Source: Karstenula rhodostoma CBS 690.94 (Eukaryota; Ascomycota; Dothideomycetes; Pleosporales; Didymosphaeriaceae). Taken from it: a stretch of DNA of 64,000 nucleotides. The translations under genes and the position numbers were made by a program. The notes below the pieces were generated by a model. It had not been told where the DNA came from, ran no database searches, and worked only from the letters and a program-made list of their open reading frames with translations. Shown here piece by piece: positions 11,960 to 21,595 of the stretch. Numbering within the stretch: the first letter of the stretch is position 1; the number at the start of each line of letters is the position of its first letter. The stretch lies in assembly GCA_010093485.1 (NCBI GenBank), contig MU001498.1:425697-489696 (forward strand). Reading direction: 5' to 3'.

Positions 11960-12564
11960 GATTTTTCCATGTCCAGGTTTGACATTCTGTCTTCAGAACA
12001 GGCAGAAACGACGTGCTTGATAGCCAGAAATGGACTGGAGCGAACTTCGTTACCTTCGTAAACTTGACCTTTTCAACCCATGCTACGTGTTGTCATTGCG
12101 CTTCTCCCACCCATTTCTCATCTCATGTAGCGGACTTCTCCCAAGCGACAACAGCACACGCTCTTCGCCCCAAAACAGCGCAAGGAACCCGCGCACAATC
12201 TTGAAAGTATATAGATCTTTATGTCTTCCTCCTGATTCTGTGAGGGGAAATGGCGAGTAAATATGCGCTGCCCCTGTTCCAGGACGATGTCGCGAGATGC
12301 GGGGTGAGCAGCGACCGACCCCTCCAAACCGTGCCCCACCTTGTCCGCGATCGCATCTCCATAAAAAAAACATCCCGATTCACAATTACGAGCGAGATCG
12401 CAATGCGGACGCGGAATTCCTCGCCCCAGCACGCCCTTTCCTCGACATAACAGAAGTGAAAGTACGCAATGCGTGCCGGGCCAATAACCGACTTCCGATC
12501 TTCGCTCGCGGCTTGAATTCAACGTCAGACCTTCGCGCCCGGTAACGGCGACAAACACAACACC
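11960..12564. other. Intergenic region SNF2-PHA2
   Basis: The first part is the likely SNF2 3' untranslated region and terminator, and the last part the PHA2 promoter. Minus-strand open frames across 12083-12678 show no recognisable protein and Arg/Cys/His-rich composition, so I see no gene here. Confidence 0.4.
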
Positions 12565-13872
12565 ATGTCTGAAGAGTCGGGAGAGCTGGGAGCAAAGAAG
12601 CCGGTCGTGACGTTCCTGGGACCTGTGGCTAGCTATACACACCAGGTAGGTCGCTCCGATGGTATGCGCCGCCGGCACGGGAGGGCGCGCATCCTAATTG
12701 GGAAAAATTCTGGAAGGCATGCTTGTGTATGATGCATGGGGCGTGAGCATACATCACGCAGCTCCCCCGTCGAGACTTTACACCACCAAAAACTTCCCAA
12801 GATTGCGCTGCTCGTGCAGTACCGCTATGCCATCGTCGCTGCTGTAGTACACGTGCTAACATCCCCCTCCCAGGCCACCCTCGACGCCTTCCCAGACTCC
12901 ACCCACACCCTCACCCCCGTCACCACCATCGACGACGTCTTCGCCTCAGTCCACGCGGGCACCGCAACCCGCGGCGTCGTCCCCTTCGAGAACTCGTCCA
13001 ACGGCTCCGTCGTCTTCACCCTCGACCTCTTCGCAGACACCCAGCGCAAGTACCCCGACATCGTCGTCTGCGCCGAGTCCTACGTCGCCGTGCAGCACTG
13101 TCTGCTCGGGCGACCTCACCTAAATCAGCATGCCACGACCCCATCTGCACCCGGGAAAGCTGCAGACAGACGCACGACGGCCGCACGCACAGGCGTCATC
13201 GAATCCCCCCTCTCCTCCGGCGCAGTCACCCCTACCACCTCCACCCCGCACCCGCAGAAACCCTCCGCCCGCCCCCTCGCTGACCTCGCCCGCATCACAA
13301 AACTCTACTCCCACCCCCAGGCCTGGGGCCAGTGCAACGCCTTCCTCAACACGTACCTTAAGGGCGTCGAGCGGCAGGACGTCAGCTCCACGTCGCGAGC
13401 GGCGCAGCTGGTAGCTGACGACGAGAGCGGCACCAGCGCCGCCGTGAGCAGTGCGTTTGCGGCGGAAGTGTGCGGGTTGGAGGTGTTGGCGCGGGGGATT
13501 GAGGACCGCGCGGATAACACGACGCGGTTTTTTGTTATTCGGAGACGGGAGGGGGAGGAGGGACAGGAAGGGGGCGCGCATGCAGCAGAGCGGGAGTGGA
13601 AAACGCTCGTCTGCTTTACCGTTGACCATGCGAATCCTGGGTCGTTGGCGCATTCGCTCGCTGTGTTTGAAAAGTATGGACTCAACCTCACGTCTATTAA
13701 TACAAGGCCGTCGGGCGTGGAGAATTGGAATTACATCTTCTTTGTGGAATTGAGGGGGAAGAGGGAGGAGGGGACGGAGGGGCCTGTGAATGGGGCGCTG
13801 GGGGAGCTCGACGCTGTGTGTAGGGCGTGGCGGTGGTTGGGCAGCTGGGAGAGTAGACTTCCACAGCGATAG
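12565..13872 (+). CDS. PHA2: Prephenate dehydratase
   Basis: Two exons, 12565-12645 and 12874-13872, encode 359 residues. The enzyme converts prephenate to phenylpyruvate in phenylalanine synthesis. Exon 1 carries VTFLGPVASYTHQ and exon 2 continues with ATLDAF, together forming the usual start of the PDT domain. GVVPFENSSNGSV and DNTTRFFVI, which holds the catalytic Thr-Arg-Phe, follow. The C-terminal ACT domain shows HANPGSLAHSLAVFEKYGLN and SINTRPSG, the region that binds phenylalanine for feedback control in this family. The 228-base intron is long but ends with a good CTAAC branch site. A Ser/Thr/Pro-rich insert near residues 125-165 separates the PDT halves. Confidence is high because both domains are complete. 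Confidence 0.93.
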
Positions 13873-14197
13873 AAAGTCAGATAGAATAGCGCGTTTACCA
13901 CCATGTGCAACGAACTGAGTGTGTGGTTAGAGGTTGGAGAACACTGTTACCCCGAGAGGAGCAATGCGGTACCCGAGCTCTGGGGGTAGTATTATACAAT
14001 CAGGACACACCACCAGCCCAGCCAAACCCCAAGACGTTCGTCCATCCAACGCGTCGTATTCGTACACAGACTGCAGCCTCATCCATCCATCCATCCACCT
14101 CATCCCATCCACCTCATCCCATCCACCCCATCTCTTACTATACACAACGCCCTTCCCACCCCACCAATATCATACACCCCAGCACACACGCACCACT
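13873..14197. other. Gap with dispersed motif and CATC microsatellite
   Basis: The repeat motif GTTACCCCGAGAGGAGCAAT, continuing GCGGTACCC, sits at 13945-13990. A short microsatellite of CATC/CCACCTCATC units lies at about 14080-14132. The rest is probably the 3' untranslated regions of the convergent PHA2 and TIM8 genes. No gene is seen. Confidence 0.5.
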
Positions 14198-14559
14198 CTA
14201 CCCCCTCAACCTCTCCAACTCCCTCAAAACAACCAAATTCGCATCCAAAAACCGATCCACACACTGCCGCACACACGGCTCCTCGTACTTATCCAACTTC
14301 CCGCTCTTCACCCCGCCAGCCGGGATGCACTTCTTGAAGCAGACGTCCGTCAGGGAATGGATGGCTATCCGTCACAAAAACACATTAGCACAGCCCGGAC
14401 GTCTATCTACGCCATCCCAATGCCGACCCAACGCGCAGACTTACAGCTCTGTATCCGCGCCTTCTGGCTCTCATTCACCACAAACTGCTGCAGCTCCTGC
14501 TTGTCGCGGTCGGACAGCTTGGAGACGTCGACGTTGGCGAGCGCGCTGGACATGTCCAT
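14198..14559 (-). CDS. TIM8: Mitochondrial import chaperone Tim8
   Basis: Two exons, 14559-14445 and 14364-14198, encode 93 residues with an 80-base intron. Small Tim proteins carry hydrophobic membrane proteins across the mitochondrial intermembrane space, where Tim8 pairs with Tim13. Exon 1 gives [13 protein letters not shown]. Exon 2 gives the twin CX3C motif, C-F-K-K-C and C-V-R-Q-C, followed by VDRFLDANL. The start was set at the ATG before [10 protein letters not shown], because the open frame upstream is Arg/Pro-rich and unlike the family. A serine codon is split by the intron (T|CC). The match to the family in length and cysteine spacing is complete. Confidence 0.93.
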
Positions 14560-15602
14560 GGTCGGTGGTTGGAACTGCGCGTAGTACGAGGCCAGTGTGA
14601 TTTTGCTTTCGCGATTCGGGGCGGTTCGACGGCGCGGTGGGCTGCGAGGGGGATGATGTCGTTCGTGAGGTGGTTGATGCGCGGACGTGAACGTCAACTT
14701 GAACTTTTTCGGAGCTGCCGTCGGAGGTTGGCCAGGACGCGCCGATCGGTCGGGTTAGTCAGCGGTGGGTGGGGGCCTCAGGTTGGGATGGATGGAACCG
14801 CGATGTTAGTGCGGTTTTTGTTGGAAGCGATACCATGCGGCTCATCTGAGCACTAGCTGCGACGAATTCATGTCACTGAAGGTACGGGCACACACTCAGT
14901 GTGAGTTGAGACAGGGTAGTGTATGTCTTGGCTAAGCGAGAAAGAAGTCTTTTCTGCAAGAATGACATGTCTATATTTTTGTCTATCACTTTACGGGACA
15001 CCGCTTTGTGGTTCGTGTCAACAATCAGAAAATCATATCCACTTTGTACCAATTCGTACCCAGCAATCATTTCACGAGGCAGGGTTGGAGCACAATACAA
15101 TTTGATTCAGCCGGATGTAAACGACAGACTAGCTGAGACGCAAAACACACAATCCATCCCTTCTTCAGGGCTGCCTACGAAACACCCGCAAAAGCAGATG
15201 ACCCATTGTCTTGATCGCTCTTGATCGTTGCTGGCCAGCTCAAGTATTTGCATAGAGAGCAGGCACTTGCGAGTCGGCGGAGGCAGAGAACGCTTCTCTG
15301 TAGCCATCTGCTGCCTCTCCGTGGAAGTGAGCGTGGGTTGTCAATAAGAATGGGTAGACCATCAGTCTGGGTGCTGTCAGCTGAGCTCACGAGGATGCCA
15401 TCTGGCCTACTCACTTTACAAACACTCCGTCCGCATTCCTTCAACACGTTTACAACCGGGAGAGGCGACATGTCGTCTGCTCCAGGGCCTGCACGAACTT
15501 CCTGGACGCGTCTAGTTGACCATGGGGGCGGGCAGGCGGCGTTCCTTCACTCGACGCGTGGAGTGGGGCCTCTGCCTCGCGGTCAGCGAGGGCGCACAAC
15601 CG
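14560..15602. other. Intergenic region with repeat relics
   Basis: Apart from the repeat at 14876-15032, no supported gene is visible between TIM8 and the end of eRF1. An open frame on the minus strand (14873-15100) runs through the repeat only. The repeat might sit in a 5' untranslated intron of TIM8, which the sequence alone cannot show. Confidence 0.4.
14876..15032 (-). repeat. Third introner-like copy plus segment shared with 60.0 kb
   Basis: Minus-strand bases 14980-14876 match the introns at 9401-9530 and 5848-5974, ending CCCGTACCTTCAG with the upstream block CTGTCTCAACTCACACTGAG. The adjoining bases 14978-15032 match 59985-60039 at 51 of 55 positions. The intron-like homology therefore abuts a second repeated segment. 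Confidence 0.7.
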
Positions 15603-17016
15603 TCAATCATCGTAGAATTCGTCTTCATCGTCATACTCGGCGAGCTGCTCAAAGTTGAGCTTGTAACGCATGATGGCGCCGATGCCACCAAAGCCCTTGA
15701 CGAACTGGTTGCCCTCGGAAGAACGGTCCGAGACGAATTCGAGGTTGGCACCAAAGTCGCGGTACTTTTCGGCGAGCCATTCCAGGAACGACATCTGGTC
15801 GATGACTTCCATTTCCTGGCCAGTCTCCTTGTCCATGAACAGAGTGCGGTCTACTTCCTGGGCCTTTGTGGTGTGGAGGATGATTTCGGAGCCCTCGGAG
15901 CTCTTTAGCTGCCAGCGGGTCATTTCCAGGTTCTCGAACACAATCAAGGTTTCGGCAGCACCGGCCTCGAGAGCCTTCAACGTGTCGTCGATACCGTAGC
16001 ACACCTTGCCGGAGTCTTGCGAGATCTCGTCGAAGTAGCGGTTGATGAGCTTCTTCTCCTGGATGAACTTGACGTTGCCGAGAGTCTCGGACGACAGCTC
16101 GATGGCTTGGTTGAAGCCGTTCTCTCCTCCGTAGGACACGTCGACAACCTTGATGACCTTTGTTTGCAAGCGGTTGTCGAACAAATCGGACTGGTTCAGG
16201 TCGTTTTTGAAATCGGCGCTACCGGCCAAGATGATGCCAGCCACGTTGACCTTGTCGGCGGTGATGAAGTTCTGCACAGCCAGCTCGGCGACCTTGCGGA
16301 CGTAGTTGTGGCGCTTCTCCTCTCGCAGACGGGCGAAACGCAGGGCGGACTGACCACCACGGCCGTGCTTCTTGGGGAGATCGACGGAGAACTTGTGCAC
16401 AATGTCGCGCGTGTTTCCAGAGAGGGTGCCGAAGAGGGCGCCGTTTCCGTCCATGATGATGAAGCCAAACTTCTGGTCCGACTCGAGCAGCTCGCTCAGC
16501 GCCTCGGTGTGGAATTTGTTGTCGCAGAGGTACAGCGAGGTGTTGATGGGCTTGAAGGGCTCGAAGTCGATGTTGATCTTGCGCTCCTTGCCTTCTGCGG
16601 TGATGATTTCACCGCAGTAGATGACCAGGCCGTTGGGCGGGACCTTTGAGTAGAGCTTCAAGCGCTGCTGGGTGGAGGTGATGGCGGAGAGGACGGACAA
16701 GCGGTTGACGCGCGACTTGATGTTGCTCGCGGTACCCTGGGCGGTCAGTCGGCGTGCACAGGGCGGGGGCAAAGACTGGACGTACGAATTCTTCGGCCAA
16801 CATCTTTGCGGCGCGGGAGACCTGGTCCTTGGGCGCTGCACACGGTGTCAGCAATTACTCCCCCAAGCGAGCCGAGCAGGGCGTACGGATGATGAGCGAG
16901 ATCATGCTCGTGCCGTTGCCACGGGCGGCCTCGAGGCGCTTGATCAGCTTCTTGACCTTCCATATCTCGATGTTCTTCTCGGCATCAGCGCCCTGGCCCT
17001 GGGGAGGTGCCGACAT
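15603..17016 (-). CDS. SUP45: Translation termination factor eRF1
   Basis: Exons are 17016-16887, 16835-16786 and 16736-15603. They sum to 1,314 nt, or 437 residues, the same length as yeast eRF1. The protein reads stop codons in the ribosomal A site and triggers peptide release with eRF3. Visible motifs are TASNIKS (NIKS at 65-68) and YLCDNKF (129-135), both used for stop-codon reading, and GRGGQ (GGQ at 187-189), which enters the peptidyl-transferase centre. The C-terminus ends in an acidic tail, [11 protein letters not shown]. Introns of 51 and 49 bases fall early in the gene. ATG 17016 is the only Met in the right frame before [10 protein letters not shown]. Very high similarity throughout makes the call secure. 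Confidence 0.97.
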
Positions 17017-17683
17017 GGCTGGGGTGGGAGGGTGAAGGTGTGTGCAGGCGGGGTCCAGCAGCGGGGGTGTGAAATTTTCGGCGGAGGGGCACGCGAGAGA
17101 GCGGGAGGCCGACGTGCGGCGGGCGGGCGTGGAGGGAGGAGCAACCAGGCAGCGGATGTGCGCTGTGGGTGGTTGCAGTGCAAAAAGAGCGAACGAGGCA
17201 GGTTCTTGGGCAGTGAGGGGATGTGCACAGTATTTGTCCGTGGGGTGTGACGCTGGGTGCCTTTCACCAACGGCGATCAGCCAACCAGGGCAGCATTCGG
17301 CGATGGGTGCTCGGCTGCGCGCCCAATCATGTGACGCGTGGATGGGCTTTGGATGGGCTTGCTGCAGCCAGCCGTGGTGGCCATCGTGCATACGCTCGAT
17401 GATGCAGGCGGCCATCTCTTTCTTCCTCGGGATTCCATCTCTCTCGGCGCACCATGGTCTGACTTGATCCTGCTCCTGCGCCTGCGCCTGCGCCGTATAA
17501 AATGGCCAGAACCGTGCCAGTGCCGCCGTGGGCGTTCCCCAACCAAGCCTGGATCCAGACGCGTAGTCTCCCGCTGCGACAGTAGTGCCCGGTCCCAGAC
17601 CAGGATCCGTTTGATAACAGCCATCCTGCTCCCCTCCCTATTAATTCTGCTTTGTGCGCTGAGAGCCGGCACAAGCGCCCGCC
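17017..17683. promoter_or_regulatory. Divergent promoter region eRF1/amino-acid transporter
   Basis: The gap is 667 bases between divergent start codons. It has a short CCTGCGCCTGCGCCTGCGCC repeat near 17471-17492 and a TATAAAA at about 17495 facing the transporter gene. No repeat family member or gene was found. Confidence 0.4.
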
Positions 17684-19770
17684 ATGGACATCCGCGGCAA
17701 GCAACCGTCGACATGGGACCAGTACGATGGCGTGCACCGGGGCTCCGTCGACTCCACCGGCAGCAGTGTTAGTCGTGTGCGCTGGGGCGTCGGCGCAGAC
17801 CTCGAGCGCAGAGAAAGCCGCCAGAGCACCGCCACGGGTGTCGAGGGCCGCCTGCCAGCCATGAGGCGGCGAGGCTCTTCGATATCACACGGCCTCCAAA
17901 CCCTGGGACAAGCAGGCGGCGTCAACAGCATCAACAACTTCGCCCGCTCGTGGCAGCGAGCCGCCGGCTTCTTCGAAATCACCCCCGTGCGCCCTTCCTT
18001 TCGCGTTTCGAGCGACGACGGCGACGACGGTGCCGCCGACGACGACGACGACGACGCAGACTTCCCACGCGCCGGCCTGACACCTTCCGACCACCGTTCA
18101 CTCCTGCGCGCTGCCTTTGCGACCGACGGGAGACGCTCTTCGGACGATGCCGTGGCAGACGAGGAGCAGGGCGAGCCGGCTGAGGACTCGCCTCTGCTGT
18201 CCACCGGCGTAGGGCAGCGCATAGGCGGGCTGAGGAGCCAGAGGTCAGAGAGCATCTTCCAGATCGAACCGTCGCTGTCGTCGCCCTTTGGCGGGAGTTA
18301 TGGAACATCCTATGGCAGCCTCTCGGCCCGCGTCAACGAGTCGTCCATGCGCCATGCCGGCCGTCTCTTCACAGAGCAGCAGCTGAAAGGCGTTGCCGAG
18401 CCCGAGCAGCAACGGGAGCCTCTGCTGGTCAAGCAGATCGAAGAGGACGGCCATGTCATCAATGTGGTTGTGGGCCAGTCGACCCTCCCGCAGACCATCT
18501 TCAACAGCGTCAACGTGCTGGTCGGTGTCGGTCTGCTGACCCTCCCACTAGCATTCAAGTACTCCGGATGGGTGGTCGGCATCAGCTTCCTGATCTTTTC
18601 TGCAGTAACAACGCAGTACACTGCTAAGCTACTGGCAAAGTGTCTCGATGTGGACAGCTCGCTCATCACCTTCGCCGATCTCGCCTATGTTTCTTTCGGC
18701 AACAACGCTCGCATTGCTGTTAGCATTCTCTTCTCTCTCGAACTACTTGCCGCATGCGTTGCCCTTGTGGTGCTCTTCGCAGACAGCATGGATGCCCTCG
18801 TGCCTGGATGGGGAGTGTTCTCTTGGAAGATTGTCTGTGGTGTCATACTGGTACCGCTTGCCTTCCTTCCGTTACGGCTGCTCTCTTTCACGTCCATTCT
18901 CGGCGTCATGTCCTGCTTTGGAAGTAAGTACTCCCCACCACCAAACTCATTCAGTCTGACCCAGTCCTAGTCACTATAGCGGTAATAATTGACGGCCTCA
19001 TTAAGCCAGAGCAACCAGGCTCCCTCCGTCAACCCGCGACGCAATACCTCTTCCCCGATAATTGGATGACAATCCCCCTTTCCATGGGCCTGCTCATGTC
19101 CCCTTGGGGCGGACACTCCGTGTTTCCCAATATCTACCGCGACATGCGCCACCCATACAAGTACCGCAAAGGTGTCAACATCACCTACGTCTTCACCTTC
19201 CTCCTCGATGCCGGCATGGCCGGCGCCGGCATCCTTATGTTCGGCGACTACGTCCGCGATGAGATCACCAGCAACATCTTCATCACCCCGGGCTACCCCG
19301 CGCCCCTCTCCGTCTTCATCGCAATCTGCATCGCCATCGTGCCCCTAACCAAGGTCCCGCTGAACGCCCGCCCCATCATCTCCACACTCGAGGTCCTGCT
19401 CGGTCTCGACAACCGCTCGCTCGGCGTCTCGTCGACCATGACCGGGATGTCCGGCATGAACCGCGGCCTCTTGAAGTTCTTCCTCCGCATCGTCGTCATC
19501 ATCATCTTCGTCATCATCGCCATCGTGTGCCCGTCGTTCGACCGCATCATGACGCTTCTCGGCAGCGTCGCCTGCTTCTCCATCTGCATCATCCTGCCCC
19601 TTATGTTCCACCTGAAGCTTTTCGGGCAGGAGATCGGCAAGGCAGAGAAGGTGATGAACTGGGTACTGATTATTGTGAGCACCATCATGGCGGTGGTGAG
19701 TACGGTGTTTGCGTGTCTGCCCAAGGAGCTGATTGGCGCGATGCCCAAGGAGATGAGATCCGCGGTGTGA
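17684..19770 (+). CDS. Vacuolar amino-acid transporter (AVT family, AAAP superfamily)
   Basis: Two exons, 17684-18923 and 18971-19770, encode 679 residues. The first ~265 residues are hydrophilic and low-complexity, with an Asp run (DDDDDD) and many Ser/Arg. A membrane domain with about ten to eleven hydrophobic segments follows. QTIFNSVNVLVGVGLLTLPL is the typical first transmembrane signature of AVT1-type vacuolar transporters. VPLTKVPLNARPI and SPWGGHSVFPNIYRDM also match the family. The 47-base intron splits an Ile codon and restores CFGITIAVIIDG. A role in moving neutral amino acids between vacuole and cytosol is inferred from the family. The exact AVT subtype (AVT1 is likeliest) is not settled. 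Confidence 0.88.
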
Positions 19771-20196
19771 GCGGGGAGATGCCCTGGCTGGTTGTTTCGA
19801 GTACTGCTGTGTTAAAAGGTGTGATGCGTTTAGTCGGAGAAACGCAATTTGGATATCCCTCATGCATGCATTTCATGGCGTTGGTACAGTCGAAGCATGC
19901 ATTTGGTAATTCTATCAATGATATTCTTTCCAACTCCAACTCTCGTTCGACATTGAACACACTCATGAAAACGAGTCTGACCAATGCTTTTGTGGGGCCT
20001 CAGCACCAGTACGTCTAATTATCGATGTTACAGACGATAAGAGCTCGCGCGAGTCATGCACTACCTCACTCCGCAGCATCCCACTTCACCCCACTTACGC
20101 AAACAAACACCCCGCGACGCGTCGCAACATCCTCTCCCAGCGTCTTTCTCTTTTCCCCTTCCATTCGTTCACACACCTTACGTTGCCGCATACACC
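19771..20196. other. Intergenic region
   Basis: This holds the 3' end of the transporter transcript and a pyrimidine-rich leader (about 20090-20195) before the dehydrogenase start codon, a common fungal promoter feature. No gene is seen. Confidence 0.4.
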
Positions 20197-21088
20197 ATGT
20201 CGTACAACTTCAAAGACCAAGTCATACTCATCACGGGGGCAGGTAGTGGAATCGGGTGCGGTAATCCTCCTCCACACACACACATACACACCTCCTCCGC
20301 ATCCTTCCCACCCACCACGTCCACACCTCTCAAACCCACACATCAACTAACACCCACCCCCCAGCCGCGCCACCGCCATAAAACTCGCCTCCCTCCACGC
20401 CACCCTCGCCCTCTGCGACATAAACTACGACAACCTCGAAGCCACCGCGAAACTCTGCACCGGCACGCCCACAACCCCCCACCTCTCCGACGTCGACGTC
20501 TCCTCCGTCAAAGAAGTCCAAACCTTCATCGACTCCACCCTCGCCAAGTTTTCAAAAATAACCCACGTCTTCAACTGCGCCGGCATAAACCCCACCTCCA
20601 TCCCCCTCGAAACAACCCCAGACGCCTACTGGGACTCCCTCGTCTCGGTAAACCTAAAAGGCGTCTTCAACATCACCCGCGCCACCATCCCCCACCTATC
20701 CCGCGGCTCCACCTACGTCAACGTGTCGTCTATCAGCGGCCTGCGCCCGTCTGCCCAGCAGGCTGTCTACTGCACGACTAAGTACGGACTTATTGGGTTT
20801 AGCAAGTGCATGGCGCTGGAGCTGGGGCCGAGGGGGATAAGGACGAATGTCGTGTGTCCCGGGTATATTGATACGCCTACGAATGCGGGGATTGTGAAGG
20901 GCGGGGCGGCGGTCGAGGGCATGGTTAATGGGAATGCGTTGCATCGGTTGGGGACGCCCGAGGAGGTGGCGGATGTGGTGGCGTTTTTGATGAGTGGCGA
21001 GAGTAGGTATATGAATGGGAGTGTGGTGGAGATTGACGGGGGGATGAAGAGTAATTCGGATCCGCCGCCGGTGGGGATGGGGGTGTGA
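20197..21088 (+). CDS. Short-chain dehydrogenase/reductase
   Basis: Two exons, 20197-20255 and 20365-21088, encode 260 residues. The intron (109 bases, rich in CA and CCACC) lies inside the glycine-rich loop and splits the last Gly codon, restoring TGAGSGIGRATAIKLA for NAD(P) binding. Other SDR marks are FNCAG (N90), the Ser at 141-142 in VSSISG, and the Y155-x3-K159 pair in YCTTK. The C-terminus has NVVCPGYIDTPTN, then LHRLGTPEEVADVVAFLMSG, then EIDGGM. The classical SDR fold is complete. The substrate is unknown, because family members act on many alcohols and ketones. Base composition shifts from C-rich to G-rich codons near 20740, but the frame is intact. Confidence 0.9.
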
Positions 21089-21595
21089 GGTTGGGCGGGG
21101 ATGGGGTTTAGAGGAGGGGATGTAGAGGAGTTTCATGCTTTGCTCTGCTTTTCGCGAGGATGGAGATTTTTTCCATCAATAACACCAAATACTCCCCAGG
21201 ACACTTCCTATCATGGTAATAACTCGGAAGCCTATCGAGTAACGGCCCGTTGCAAACATGTCAGCTACAACGTTTTCACACCAGACGAACACACTAGACG
21301 ACTACCTAGGTAGCGCAAGCCACTCCATGTCTCCAAACCCCAGGCCTGACAGCACATTACCAAACTCCACAGTCACCTTGTATAGTTTGCCATTACTTTT
21401 TCTTAAACACGTTCATTTTTGAGCTGTTAACTAGGGGAGACACCTACTTGTGATCATTTATGTACTCCTTCCTCACAGAAACTCCATCTTTCTGTCAATA
21501 TCTCCCTCCAGATAATTTGGCACTCCACCTCCTTACCCAACACCAGTCCCACGCACCATCCCACACCAACCCACCACTCCCATCCCAACCTGTTA
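21089..21595. other. Convergent intergenic region
   Basis: Nothing coding is visible between the dehydrogenase and the broken GMC gene, which converge here. The stretch near 21500-21595 is rich in CCCA and ACACC. Confidence 0.4.

Noticed and set aside
12083..12678. Overlapping minus-strand frames between SNF2 and PHA2
   Set aside because: No family resemblance, and they cover the likely PHA2 promoter and first exon.
13120..13653. 177-codon minus-strand frame
   Set aside because: Antisense shadow of the GC-rich prephenate dehydratase exon.
14080..14132. Regular short repeats as a possible CRISPR or telomere-like array
   Set aside because: Simple CATC/CCACCTCATC microsatellite with no unique spacers; eukaryotic context.
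16017..16649. 210-codon plus-strand open frame
   Set aside because: Antisense to the middle of eRF1, whose identity is certain.
20256..20364. CA-rich tract as a possible regulatory repeat
   Set aside because: It is the intron of the dehydrogenase; splicing restores the glycine-rich motif.
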